A stretch of DNA of 64,000 nt from Archegozetes longisetosus (Eukaryota; Arthropoda; Arachnida; Sarcoptiformes; Trhypochthoniidae): positions 7,798,001 to 7,862,000 of the forward strand of contig JAEMBT020000005.1 of the NCBI GenBank assembly GCA_018873245.2, given 5' to 3'. The notes beneath the pieces were generated by a model that was given only the letters and a program-made list of their open reading frames with translations, did not search any database and was not told where the DNA came from. Shown here one piece after another: positions 34,855 to 46,690 of the stretch (positions are counted from its first letter, which is position 1; each line of letters opens with the position of its first letter). Both the position numbers and the translations under genes were made by a program.

Positions 34855-35142
34855 CTATATTCTGAAAAATAATATCGAAATTTGATCTCTTGAAGATCTT
34901 CTATCAGTTAAAGGTAATTCAACGTAATTGAAATCTTGCTCATTGGAGAGATTAGTTGCTGGTATAGTTAAAATTCTTTTTGAAATAACGCTTAGCTTAG
35001 GAAATCTGTCCTTATTTTCGTCCCGAAATTTCAACAAACCATGAGTACAGTTGAAATTACTTTGTAGATAGTCATCAATCTCTATAATACTAATGTTATA
35101 TATTTTTTCATAATCAATGAATTCAAGCACACATTCGTTCAT
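34855..35142 (-). pseudogene. hAT transposase C-terminal relic
   Basis: Ninety-five codons including 'EIDDYLQ', 'LLKFRDENKDRFPKLSVISK' and 'ILTIPATNLSNEQDFNY'. This follows the order of hAT C-terminal blocks: W-W-x-x-N-x-x-x-F-P-x-L-S, then I-P-A-T-S-x-x-S-E-R-x-F-S. The conserved Ser-Glu-Arg has become Asn-Glu-Gln. The open stretch ends early and nothing upstream continues the protein without stops. Confidence 0.75.
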
Positions 35143-35664
35143 GATATTAGAATCTAGTGTATTTGAATTAATAGTCGTTGTAGAAGTAACATTTATCTCG
35201 TTAGCCGTTGAATTAAGAGTTTTGATTCCAGATTATTTTAGGTGCGGGTGTAAAATGCGTTCCTCTAATTCATTCAAATAAAGATTTTCTTATTAAAATG
35301 GTTTTTCCAATCATTTAAGTGGGATATAAAATATTTGAGGATTTTGTCCACAAAATTCTCAAATTTAGAATATTTTAAACAGTCATTAATTCTACAGACA
35401 GAGAGATGATATCCAAAAGGAAAAAATTTAGTGTTGTACAAATACGCTACATGAACGTGTTTTAATCCAATCTACAAAATAGGAAACAGTAAAGGACTTT
35501 CTACTAGATTAAACAAATGTTCTAAAGTCAATATTAGGCGATATTCTATTTAGAGTTTTAAAAGTAGTTTTCGAAAATAGAAGACATAAATGAGTTGACA
35601 TAATTATTGTCGAACAACAGGTGACTTTCCAAATGGCTGCACTCATTTTATATTATTCGCGAAT

Positions 35665-36990
35665 CTATTTGTAAGTAAAAAGAATCGACAGAATATTGCG
35701 AACATCTATATAATAAAAGGTATTCTTTGTAATCATCTCAAATAAAAAATTGTAATTTGTGAAAATCCTTACTTTGAATGCAATAAATGGTGTCATAACG
35801 AATTGATTACCACATGAAAATCCAATTAAAAACCGATTACTACTCACTCTTTCCATTGTATTTAACAGCTAAATATAATACAAATTCAAAATTTTTATTA
35901 TCTTTCACTCAAAGAATAAGAATCACTTTTAGTAACTGACTTTGATTTTAGTATTCAATCCAAATTTGTTTTTGGATTCCAAATAAAATTTATAAAAATA
36001 TTTATAAGAATTTGAAGATTCTTTATTAATTGATGCAGTGATCGAATTGATTGTGAAGTGAGATAATAACCAAATAACAACGAAAATTGACGCGCAATAA
36101 AAAGTTACCAAAAGTAGATCTTCGAAGAAGATCAGTTGTAAAGTCATTAGATTTATGGGAATCAGAGCATAGGTTAGTGTAAATAAATATTTGGACCAGA
36201 ATTTATTGTGAAGTAAAATATCATTACAGATATTGTTGTGTTCTTCGATTAATTCAAATATAACTCTAGAACTGGAGAATACTTTATCTGTATTTGTGTT
36301 TAATAGTTTACTATTAGATGATTTGAATCTGAGTTTACAATAATAGCAAATAATGAAGTAATAAAAGAAACTATAAGAAATTATTATGACAAATGCAGCC
36401 CCATATACAACAACAATAACAGCACTCAATATCCCATAAATTATTATATCTTTCCAGTCATAGAAAGTAAAACTGCAGTAATTCTCACTTCTAACTCAAT
36501 AAAATTTAATATCATTTTTAATTGTTTGGCAAATGTTTTAAAATTATTTATTTCATATATGCCAATTGTATTCACATCTTGTAGTCCTTTCAGAACTTTG
36601 ATGATTTCAAGCCATCGAAAGTTAATTTTTTCTTTACTATTGAAAATTCTTATAACAGTGAATGAGTAAATAAGAGCCACAGATTCTATCAAGTAATAAA
36701 ATTCAGTTATACCTCCAATATGTTGATATAAATCAAAATAATATTTAGGGACTCTTCCGTTCTCCACATTGATTAACGTGATCAACGATTTCAGAATATT
36801 AATCAAAAGCCAAATACTCATAGCATTGGATTTAAGTTTTTGATTTCTTTTCTTGATATCACTATTAAATAATTGTTGATATCATGTCTAAACATAATTC
36901 CATATTTATAAAGTGGTAAATCTATATCATTAATAGCCAGATTGTCATCATTAACTTCAAACTCTTCGATCACCTGCTCTGAACTTATAT
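35665..36990 (-). pseudogene. seven-transmembrane chemoreceptor (gustatory-receptor-like), frameshifted
   Basis: Ligand-gated chemoreceptor-like protein, expected in sensory neuron membranes. A first ATG near 36994 starts a soluble N-terminus that includes 'LPLYKYGIMFRHDI'. Frame is lost near 36875, resumes for 36821-36444 (hydrophobic segments), and shifts again near 36455. It then continues to 35934, where a GTCAGT donor leads to an exon from about 35868 to 35772. That exon carries 'FLIGFSCGNQFVMTPFIAF', the C-terminal block typical of mite chemoreceptor families, and ends at GTAAGG. A last short exon probably starts near 35708. At least two frameshifts suggest a pseudogene; a missed intron could explain one of them. 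Confidence 0.62.
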
Positions 36991-36999
36991 GCATTTCGG

Positions 37000-38690
37000 G
37001 TGTTTATAATTACAAATTATTAAACAAAATATTTTCACTCTTATAAGATTCAGATTTTGAATATGAAGAATAATACTCGATATTATAATTACAGTCAGCT
37101 ATTGTTTAGTTCAAAAGTAGAATTATTCGTGAGACTACCAAGCACATTGATTCACTTAAGATCTCAAATATCATGTTTCAGTTTTGTTTATTAATCGAAT
37201 GCAAAAGAATAAGCAAACATTATAAAATGAAAATTTTTATCATCTATTTGTATTTATTGTAAACTATACAGCTTGTGATCAATGAAGCTCTTTTATATAT
37301 TTAAATAGCTTATTCTTGAAACCCATAAAATAAAAATATTCGTGAAACTCACTTGTAATTTTCACATCAACAATAACCATCTAGAAAAAGTAATATTCTT
37401 AAAGACTGATATTAATGTGTACTTCACACTAAAAGATCAGTTATCATTCAAGTTATGTGCAATTGATCTTTATATCGTAGAGAAATATGCTTTAAATGTG
37501 TTGAAATAAAATCCTCACTTGATATTCGAATTGCAACTCATAATGGACGTAGTGAACCAATGCAGCTAAAGGTGTCATCTATAACAGAAACTTATTGCGA
37601 ATGTTGCTCATCTAAATATAAACTGTAAAGGGTTTCAAAAAAATGACCGTCTCCTCTCCACAACAAAAAAGTGTTATAGATAGAAATAATTCGAATTAGT
37701 CCTTGAATTCTACATACGAAACACAATAAGTAACTTGTATTCATAAAAATTGATAAAGGGTAACCGTATTTCCGAACATGGTTTCGAAAATAAGCAAAAA
37801 TTTGAATGATATTGATGCCGATTTAACCGAGTATCCAATCGTAAAATAATTATATTTCTATGATTTTCCATTGTATTCAATATTCTAAATATTGACTATA
37901 GGGTTGATGCTCAATATAATATTTACTACATTCTAAAACTAAATTTGAATAACTCTAATTAAGATACCTTCAATAAGGAGTCATTTTAGAAGCTTATATA
38001 TTGCAAAGGTAATTGTGTTATTGATCAGCTCAAATAATGTTTAAACTATTGACAGAACAATTGTTTTAAAACTTTGAATCTATTTATACCAAGGTTTCAA
38101 AATTTTATTGACAGTATTTCATATAAAAAGTCAATTTTAAATTTTAAACTCGATTGTAAGCAATATTGCACAGAATTTCGGTTCCACTCGTTCATGTTTG
38201 GCTGGACTGTCAAGGATTAGATCCGAGTTAAAACCTATAGAGATTGATTTGCAATTATACATTATATGCTCAGGTTTTGACGTTTCACATAAATTAGTTT
38301 AAAATAATATTTGAACATTAAATTAAGAGTGAAAACACTCTTGATTAAAAAGTGGTAACACTAAGTATACTCTTTAACTTAAACTTCAGTATTCATCATA
38401 CGATGTCAGTTTTGTCAATTATAGAAGCTTATCATTCATTTCGGAATTATTAATAAAGATTTTAGTTTTGGACTCTTTATTGTACATTTATTAAAGTTTA
38501 AATTACATCGAAAGACAACCTAACACTTCCTGAGTATTAGATTAACATTCTATCAAATTTTTCAATATTTTTAAATTGAAGAATTCTCGAGAAAGTCAAG
38601 GAATTCTCCGTTTTATATCAAGCAGATAGGATAACCGAATTAAGAATTGAGATAAAGCTCATATGAATATTAATTTTTTAAAAGTTCACA
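37000..38690. other. no gene recognised
   Basis: AT-rich intergenic DNA upstream of the chemoreceptor. No exon or delimited element is supported. Confidence 0.45.
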
Positions 38691-38691
38691 A

Positions 38692-38900
38692 TCCACTTTT
38701 GGAGTTAAAAATAATTTGGATTTTACATTTAAATTGAGCGCAAATTCATTTTTTTGTAATATTTGTGATAACAATAAAAACATTTAATACAAATAGATGA
38801 CTAATCTTTTGTGAAACTTGAATGAGTTTATTTGTTGAATCATTAATAAGATTGGTTGAATCATTCCTAGTGGTTAATGAAGCAAAACACTTTGAAACCC
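38692..38900. repeat. dispersed repeat, second family, copy 2
   Basis: Diverged direct copy of 32125-32330. Confidence 0.6.
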
Positions 38901-39019
38901 TAATTTATTAAATTCTATACTTTTCTAAATAATATGCAATTTATTTGAATTAGATATCATTTGTAATTTTTTGTAATAAATTTTTAAAGTTTTGCGTAGC
39001 TTATGCCGGACCATGTACT

Positions 39020-39510
39020 AAATATGTCTAATATGACAGTAATCGGAGTTGTGGTCATATTTAACCAGGAGGCAATTAACGAAATGAATACTAAGCTAAT
39101 CTTATATTTGGAGACAAAAAGTTACAATCATATGTTTATATGAATGGGTTCATTGAAATATAGTCATCGGCTTACAATGAGTAATTTTTGCAAGCTTAAC
39201 ATCATTTAAACGTACTTTGGCGAAGCTCATAAAATTCCTGAAACCATGACTTTATGGTCCTAAAAATATTGGTAGTAATTGCATCTCAAACATCAAACTT
39301 TATTGTATACCTTATTGTTCAATATAAACATATGAATATCCTGTCTATGACTCAAAAATATCCTAATTGTTTGAGATATTACATGAAATTATTTAAAAAC
39401 CAACATTAATACTGGTTTTTCTCTAAGAAAATAATTTTATTCAACTAAAAAAAGTACAAAACAGTTATTCTAAACAAGTAAGCGCTAATTGTAGAAATAA
39501 ATAAAAAAAT
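39020..39510. repeat. dispersed repeat family, copy 2 (uninterrupted)
   Basis: The most continuous copy of the family seen at 3550-4200 and 10055-11650. It ends at the CTAGGG end of the palindrome (39517). It can serve as the empty-site reference for the insertions in the other copies. Confidence 0.75.
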
Positions 39511-39516
39511 TACTTA

Positions 39517-39833
39517 CTAGGGAAGGGTGCGATCTGAGGAAGTCAGATGAAGATATTTTTGATTTGTCATTAATCTATGTCACAATAAGATTGACCAAAA
39601 CTCACAAATTTGTGCTTATGAGCTATCGTTTGTCCGAAATTGGTAATTTAAAATGCAATCCTTAGCATTGCTTTGTATGGCAGCAATGTTTAATGTAATG
39701 CCTTTGCTTTATGCCATAGAAAGCTGGCTTCACTGTTCAGTTTAATGCTTTTTAATGCGTTCAATGTATATGAGTAGCAATGGGCATTACTGCCATACGA
39801 GGCAATGCTAAAGATTGCATTTTATACTGCCAA
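39517..39833 (+). mobile_element. CTAGGG MITE, truncated copy (left arm)
   Basis: Matches 53160-53480 of the complete MITE. The distal inverted-repeat arm is missing; the sequence jumps directly into the CAP exon-4 relic at 39834. TTA (39514-39516) precedes the terminus. Confidence 0.85.
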
Positions 39834-39950
39834 TGTGCTGGTCAGGGTTCACGATAGTATGAAACATACATTGTTTGTAAGTATCAACCACCTGGCAATG
39901 TCATTGGATAATTCCCACAAAATGTTTTGTGTCCAAGTTCTCAAGGATAA
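39834..39950 (+). pseudogene. CAP gene exon 4 fragment
   Basis: 3' part of a CAP exon 4, from the 'GCxGQG' segment through 'CKYQPPGN' to the TAA at 39948-39950. It is fused to the MITE at its 5' side, so no promoter or upstream exon exists. A TAG replaces the Trp codon of the 'SxWYET' region. The following 3' flank also matches that of gene C. Its mirror copy is at 49775-49891. Confidence 0.85.
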
Positions 39951-39999
39951 TCAAGTTCTCCTGGTCAATGTAATCTTAATTTGAAAATAAACAAATAAA

Positions 40000-41470
40000 A
40001 TCGATTTGAAGCATATTATATGTTGATTGATTTCTTGAAGTTCCGAATAATTAACAAACCAACTTAATATAAATTATCTAAATTTTCTAAACTTATATTC
40101 AATTACTTCAAAAATTGTCAGAAATACTCAAAACAAACTTGCTGTATAGCAGCCAAAGAATTTATGGAAGCAGTTAATTAGATTTTAACAAGATTCTATT
40201 AGTCTTTTGAAACTGAATTGACTCTAAACTTAAATGAAGTAATGAATTTGAAATTAAAGTACACTTTGATAGTAATTAAGTGTACATTTTCAACGATTAA
40301 TTTATTTCATATTAAGCTTTATTTATCGACAAAATTCATTGATAGTAGAATACTATCTATTGCTGGACATATATAGAAATTATGTTTGATGAAAAACTCG
40401 CTAGAAGTTTCTAGAGATGTTCCTATGAACAATAAACTTCTATTGAAGCATAATAAACCACAGATTCGTTAAACAAGATTAAATACCGTATTACCCGACG
40501 TTATAGTATATGTGCTTAATTTTTGTCTTCTAAATTTTTGGAAAATTGCATTTAGAAAAGCACTTATATGTCGAAATATAAGTATAGAAGTCTTGAGATT
40601 TAAATTGAAAGTGAAGTCAATTTTTCTAACTTGATTATGAACGAGATTTTTCTAATGACAATCAATGTTATAAATATTTCATGATATAATATTTGAATGA
40701 GAAGAAAGTTCATTCAATTTCTAGAGAAAACAAATTATTTTCATCTTATCATAGGCATTTGAGGAAAAAAGTCAATGATAGTGAAAAAAAATTCAGTACT
40801 AAAAATGGGCTTGACACACAAATTGCTATCACAGTGAATGCATGTAATAATTGTAATTTCGGAGTTGGGATGTCAATGATTTTCCTAAACATTTCTAAAA
40901 CATATATTAATAATAATCTCGAAATATTGTGGTGATTAATCAGTGAATCCAAACTTGTACACGTTTATAACTTCAAGTCTTTTATGTCTCACTTTATAAA
41001 GAGTATGTTTCAAAAGGCCCTAATAGTGTTTACTCCTTCTTACATTATGTTTTGCATGAAATTTAATATTCTCATCCATTAATTTATAATCTGATACTTT
41101 TTTCGGATGCAACGTGTAGTCAAAATATGTAGACAACCTCTACCTTATAATTTGAACTTGTACTAAACTTTTACCCAATCCGTTGTTTGTTTATTGATTG
41201 CCTTCCCTGGCAATTTCCCACTTACCCTGGAGAAGTGCAATCTTTCGAACTGTAATCCGGTCCCTATTTAAGAGGGCCAATATTTGTAAAGAGGACTATG
41301 TCGCTGTAGTCAGACTGCAAAGTAAAGTCAACTACAAAATAGGTGTTGGACTGTTTTAAAATTTTGCTTATTTATTGCAATCAAACTTAATATTAATATA
41401 GTGCATATATTCCCAGTAAGGGACCATTCATTTCGCGTTTGTGAAGCTAATTTTTCATCGTTAGGACGAA
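40000..41470. repeat. CAP repeat-unit flank (C type)
   Basis: Non-coding repeat-unit sequence shared with 48260-49740 (inverted). Parts recur at 43810-44180, 46770-47090 (inverted), 54890-55230 and 56680-57210. The landmark 'ataccgtattacccgacgttatag' occurs at about 40486, 42926, 46770, 49225 and 57137. The short ORF at 40693-40935 lies in the repeat and is not conserved in frame in the 43.9 kb copy, so I do not call it a gene. Confidence 0.7.
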
Positions 41471-41473
41471 AAC

Positions 41474-41483
41474 TATAAAAAGC
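41474..41483 (+). promoter_or_regulatory. TATA box of CAP gene C
   Basis: CTATAAAAAG, 65 bp upstream of the ATG, in the block 'gacgaaaactataaaaagcg' shared with genes D and F. Confidence 0.75.
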
Positions 41484-41547
41484 GATAGAAATCCAGTTTA
41501 AGCTTTACTTGAAGTCTAATCTACCTCATTTACTAATCTGAAACAAA

Positions 41548-42435
41548 ATGACTTTGAAGTTGGTCATTATTTCGATACTAATCGCTGGTGAGTCCTTCAA
41601 GTCATAAGAATTATTGTGTAACCTTTCATTATCTCGAATTCATAAAAAATGATTATTAATATTTGAATTTTATAACTGATTTATTCTCATTTGAAAGTGT
41701 GTTGGGGCAGATCAGCATTTCCTGATAAAACAGATGACAATTTCCAGAATGAATGTCTTCAGGCTCATAATAAGTACAGAGCAATCCATAACAGTCCTCC
41801 TGTTACTATAGATCAGAACGTAAGTAAATCGAAGTGAAAGATTACTAAATTAAAGATATTCGTGTTTAATCTCTGATTTTAATGGATATGATTTAATTCA
41901 GATATAATTTGAGCACTAAAGGTGTTCAAATTGTATGAATTATAGCTAAGATTACAGCTTAACATGAATTGATAATTATTTAGATCGTAGCGTATGCTAA
42001 GTCTCGGTGCAATTCGAGATCACAAAGTGAAGGATTGAGTGCCGGACACTCTGGTCTGGCATCAGGATATGGAGAAAACTTGTATTGGGGCGGCAATTCT
42101 CGCCAAGTCATGAGTAATGCAACCGATGCCATCAAATCGTGGTATTTAAATCTTTCTGATAATTATTATTTTTCAGTTAAATTCAAACTTCAATAATTTA
42201 TCACAAAAGGTATGACGAAAATCAAAAGTACGACTACAATAATCCAGGCTTCAGCTCCGCAACTGGACATTTCACTCAAGTTGTTTGGAAATCGACCACT
42301 AGAATTGGATGTGCGCGTTGTGCTGGTCAGGGCTCGAAATGGTATGAAACATATATAGTTTGCAACTATCAACCACCTGGTAATTATCAAGGACAATTCC
42401 CGCAAAATGTTTTGCGTCCAAGTTCTCGAGGATAA
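41548..42435 (+). CDS. CAP/SCP domain secreted protein, gene C
   Basis: Secreted single-domain CAP protein of 181 aa from exons 41548-41587, 41698-41819, 41984-42141 and 42210-42435; all introns are GT-AG and phases match genes A and B. The signal peptide [17 protein letters not shown] is split by intron 1. The CAP tetrad His37, Glu85, Glu110 and His127 is complete. CAP1 is [11 protein letters not shown] and CAP2 [11 protein letters not shown]. Six cysteines of the family pattern are present, including the CARC pair. It lies in the left arm of the palindrome. Its predicted protein is identical by eye to that of gene F and differs from gene D at residue 176 (Arg here, Leu in D). Substrate and role are unknown; lipid binding or secretion at the host or food interface is typical of the family. 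Confidence 0.94.
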
Positions 42436-43027
42436 TCAAGTTCTCCTGGTCAATGTAATTTAAATTTAAAGTAATCAAATAAAACTGATTTTAATCAAAG
42501 TAAATATTGACTGGTTTCTTAAATTTCTGAGTAATTAGTAAACCAATTCAATAAAAATTATCAAAAAGACTCAATGCAAAGTTGCTGTCTAAAAGTCAAA
42601 CACTTTATGGAAGCAGTTAATTAGATTTTAACAAGATTCTATTAGTCTTTTGAAACTGAACCGTCTCTAAACTTAAATGAAGTAAAGAATTTTAAATTAA
42701 AGTTCACTTTGATAGTAATTAAGTGTACATTTTTAACGATTAATTTATTCCATATTAAGCTTTATTTATCGACAAAATTCATTGATAGTAGAATTCTATC
42801 TATTGCTGGACATGTATAGAAATTATGTTTGATGAAAAACTCGCTAGAAGTTTCTAGAAATATTCCTATGAACAATAAATTTTCTATTGAAGCATAATAA
42901 ACCACAGATTCGTTAAACAAGATTAAATACCGTATTACCCGACGTTATAGTACATGTGCTTAATTTATGTCTTCTAAATATTTGGAAAATTCCATTTAGA
43001 ATAAGTATTTATATGTCGATATATAAG

Positions 43028-43800
43028 CAATGATGAGCAGTGCTCGAGCATTCGGTGCTCGGTGGCGAACACGAGCACTGAGCACTGAGCACTGAGCACT
43101 TTAATTTTGCCGAGCATGAGCGCGTGCTCGAGCACCTTACCCTCGAGCACTGAGCACTTAGTCCTAACATCAAAACTAATAAAAACGATGTCAAATGAAT
43201 GTAAAAATAAATTATTTTATTGAATAAAACTATGAGAACTGCTATTCTAACAAATTGATATAGTAATACATGTATTATAAAGTATGAGAAAGTTTAAAAT
43301 ATTTTAATCAGATTTTTCTGTCATTTGCTTATAAACCTTTACTCCCGGAGATTTACAATCAGTATTAAAGGGTTCAATATTTACTGTGGCGTCTGACGAC
43401 CTTTTGAGCCTGAAACTAAAGTTAGAATTTAATATAAATATCAAATCTAAACAAATTTTAATTTAATTTTAAAGTTAACGTTCAATAATTATTTTCGTCC
43501 TTTTATAAATAGTTCGCTTATTTTATTTCAAAATGACATCAGTTTTTATCGTTAAGCATATACTTGAACGATTATCTGATCTTACTTTTAACGTTTTGAA
43601 TGTATTTTACATTACATATGTTTAGGATTAAAGCTTTCAATAGATATAAAGTTTGGACATAGTGCTCAGTTGGTGCTCGGTGCTCGAGCACCTTCAAAAT
43701 ACGAGCACCGAGCACTTCGATTTTGCCGAGCATGAGCGCGAGCACTGAGCACTAAATTTTGTCTGAGCACGAGCACGAGCACTGAGCACGCTCATCATTG
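43028..43800. mobile_element. hAT-type MITE with GAGCACT repeats, 8-bp TSD
   Basis: Ends CAATGATGAGC and its complement, flanked by an 8-bp repeat TATATAAG at 43020-43027 and 43801-43808. Arrays of GAGCACT/CGAGCAC units fill both subterminal regions (43040-43170 and 43660-43795). The related repeat units at 40571 and 57900 lack the insertion, confirming the boundaries. It has no transposase. Confidence 0.9.
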
Positions 43801-43808
43801 TATATAAG

Positions 43809-44180
43809 TATAAAATTTTTGAGATTTAGATTGAGAGTGAAGTCAATTTTTCTGACTTGATTATAAACAGAGATTTTTTAATGACATTCACTGTTATAAA
43901 TATTTCATGATATAATATTTGAATGAGAAGAAAGTTCATTCAATTTCTAGAGAAAACAAATTATTTTCATCTTATCATAGGCATTTGAGGAAAAAAGTCA
44001 ATGATAGTGAAAAAAAATTCAGTACTAAAATAGGGCTTGACACATAAATTGCTATCACAGTGAATGCATGTAATAATTGTAATTTCGGAGTTGGGATGTC
44101 AATGATTTTCCTAAACATTTCTAAAACAAATATTAATAATAATCTCGAAATATTCTGTTGATTAATCAGTGAATGCACAC
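43809..44180 (+). repeat. partial CAP repeat unit
   Basis: Direct copy of 40590-40960, with which it shares 'gatataatatttgaatgagaag' and 'ggagttgggatgtcaatg'. It is the continuation of the left-arm unit interrupted by the hAT MITE. Confidence 0.85.
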
Positions 44181-44185
44181 TTATG

Positions 44186-44383
44186 TCACTTATACTTAGT
44201 CATATTACCAATTTCATCAGATGAGGATTGATTGTGTACCAATAATTGCAATTTGGTTATATTATTTTGTTGAGATAATACATATCTCAGTTTATAGAGA
44301 GATATGATATTAGAAAACCTCTTAATAAAATCTTTCAGCTGTATAAACCAAGCACGTGTAATGGTTGAATAAATGGAGTACAA
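44186..44383 (-). pseudogene. fragment of the pogo-like transposase family found at 60-62 kb
   Basis: Minus-strand segment 'LSQQNNITKLQLLVHNQSSS', preceded by 'FIKRFSNIISL'. The order corresponds to the region between the third catalytic block and the C-terminus in the transposase relic at 60330-61801 and its relatives. It is isolated, with no catalytic motif of its own. Confidence 0.45.
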
Positions 44384-44528
44384 CGTGAAGGAACTACTAA
44401 TATCTTATAATCTAAATCATCGAAATATTTTCATGGTTTTTCATCTTTGTGCTTATTTCAATTATCATTAATCAATACAAAGTTTTCTGTTACTTGATCT
44501 TTCAAAATTTTCCACTATATTTTTTTAG

Positions 44529-44642
44529 TGTAAATCAGCAATGCCTGATCGAGCTGATGATTATTTCCTGTATGACTATCTCTCAACCCATAATAATTAT
44601 TGAACAAATCATAAACGTCTCCTCTGACTTTATATATGGATA
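44529..44642 (+). pseudogene. CAP gene exon 2 relic
   Basis: After an acceptor (ttttttag) the sequence reads like CAP exon 2: 'MPDRADDYFLYDYLSTHNNY' is seen in its sister at 58142, but here a TGA replaces the following Arg codon. The flanks (44370-44760) also match 57985-58340. Exons 1, 3 and 4 are absent. Confidence 0.8.
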
Positions 44643-44943
44643 TTAGTATATATCTAAAACAAAATCCAAGAATTCTAACGAGAAAACCTTTTTCGGCATC
44701 AAAACGAGAAAGGACAAAGTTTTTTTCGAATTTGATTCTCTAATTCTCTCAGAAAACACTTGAACTATAGAATACACATAATTGATTAGAATGTTGTTTC
44801 AAAAAAATTTTATTAATGACTCAAAGCTGCGAAAGCTGCAAATTCTTCAAAAAAACAATACTTCTACTCTAATGCTAAACTCAAAACTATAAAAGCGACA
44901 GAAATCCAGTTTAAGCTTTACTTGAAGTCTAACCTGAAACAAA

Positions 44944-45214
44944 ATGACTTTAAATTGATTATTATTTCGGTACTAATTGCTGGTAAGTTTTTCAAGCAAT
45001 AAGAATTATTGTGTAGCCTTTCATTATTTCGAACTCATAAAATGCGATAATAAAATTTGAATTTTATAACTTGATTTATTCTCATTGGAAAGTGTGTTGG
45101 GGCAGATCAGCATTTCCTGATAGAACAGATGACAATTTCCAGAATGAATCTCTCGAGGCTCATAACAACTACAGAGCAAAACATGGTAGTGTTCCGCTAA
45201 CTATAGATCAGAGC
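44944..45214 (+). pseudogene. CAP gene E, exons 1 and 2 only
   Basis: A TATA box (tataaaag at 44888) and an exon 1 at 44944-44982 resemble gene C, but exon 1 has 39 instead of 40 nt, so the frame breaks after four codons. Exon 2 (45093-45214) is intact in length with splice sites, and encodes '[16 protein letters not shown]' and the first CAP His. Exons 3 and 4 are missing; similarity stops shortly after the exon 2 donor. It is therefore a truncated pseudogene. Confidence 0.88.
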
Positions 45215-45259
45215 GTAAGTATAGTTTCAGATCGCAACACTTTTCTTAAAAATCTTTAA

Positions 45260-46690
45260 TATATAAGTAAAATATTTAAAATTATGATTTTCTTATTTAT
45301 TCAAAGACGTTTTGATTCATGTAATATTGAAAAATCCTAGAAATTATATCTTGATGAAAACTTGCTAGAAATTACATTGCAAGAACTATTGAAATATAAT
45401 AAACTTCAGATTCCATAAATAAAATAAAATTTTCACTAACGGTCATTTTAAAGTCTTTAGGCATAATATCGCTTTAGGTGTTTCCAAAGTTAGATAATTA
45501 AAAAAAATAAGTTCATGAATTGAATTATAATTATAGAAAATCAGAAAATCTCTGTATAAAATTGAATATTGTTATATTGTTGTTATTGTTTGTCAACTAT
45601 CTTTATAGTTTTGAAATAATTATGCATGATAAACCAACAAATTTGAATATTAATTAATAAATTAACAATTTACAATAATGTAGATTTATATCATTATTTA
45701 ATTTTTGTTTTAGTAAGAGGTTCATATATTTAAATAGGAGGTTCAAAAAAAGAAAAATTCTCAATTTTCGAGAAGAAAGTTTCTAGAAAGGTCCTCGAAA
45801 ACCTTTCCTAAAACTTTCTTTTTACAATATCAAGACAAATATTAACCCACTTTTTGAAGATATACGTAGATGGATAGGCCTTTTACTATGCATTAAAATT
45901 ACTTTTTAGGTTATATAATACAATTCAGAGACAGGGTACTTCCAGTGACCCGACCCCCTCAATATATATATATTGTTGTACTCATATCGACGAGCTGACT
46001 TCAGCAATACCACAATTTGGACTCTAGGACCAAAGGGGAAAAATTGGGGCCTAATATAATGTGTTCAAAAAGTTGAATTCCACAATATAAATGGCCGGTC
46101 TTTTATCCTATGAGAAGATGTAAAATTAAGAACATATTACTGGATTGTAAAAACGCATTTTATTTGAGATTAAATTTATTGAATGACCTTTCTTTCCTCA
46201 AAACGAATGCTTCCATTAATTGAAGTAAACAAGAGTATTTGTCTCGGTCGGTTCACTATTTGAATAGCTATAAATGCAATTGATTTGTGTTTACATAATT
46301 ATAAGCATTTGAGAGACCAGTCGACTTATTCTAATGTTAAACAAATAGTTGATTCAGGGATTTATAGACCGTTTTATTTTAATCTCATTAAAAATGTTGG
46401 CGCTTAAGTGATTGAAAGTTTGAAGGTGAATATAAAGATTGATTGCATATATGATTTCTAAAATTGAACCTAACCTAACCTAATTTTCAAAGATAATAGG
46501 CATAATTAAAATAGTTCTGTATAGCGTCTATTTAATTTCATTTCTCAATTTGTAATCATTATGACTAACAAATAAATCACTTTTGCTAACATAACTTCGA
46601 TTGACCTTTTTATATACAGTATAAGACGACTCAATAATATTATGAGATCTCATTAATAAGTGTACTAATTGAAAAAATATTCCTGTGCTT
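45260..46690. other. palindrome spacer, no gene recognised
   Basis: AT-rich DNA between pseudogene E and the right arm. It contains a small inverted pair at about 45768-45822 (gaaagtttctagaaaggt) and three telomere-like AACCT units near 46468. No coding region is supported. Confidence 0.5.

Larger units (their letters stand above)
39517..42550 (+). repeat. left arm of large palindrome carrying CAP gene C
   Basis: Near-identical inverted copy of 47170-50208: the compared stretches (39517-39990, 40690-40950, 41000-41600 and the whole gene) match almost base for base. The arm starts exactly at the CTAGGG terminus of a truncated MITE. Outside 42550 similarity continues to about 43019 but drops to a level like that between genes C and F. 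Confidence 0.9.

Noticed and set aside
42190..42405. Conserved 71-aa ORF repeated at 42190, 47322 and 56374
   Set aside because: Antisense shadow of CAP exon 4; its conservation is that of the exon.
43009..43194. Cys/Ser-rich ORF resembling a cysteine-rich peptide
   Set aside because: It is a translation of the GAGCACT array of a MITE.
46466..46490. AACCTAACCTAACCTAA, telomere-like
   Set aside because: Only about three units, within range of chance in AT-rich DNA; no sign of a chromosome end.
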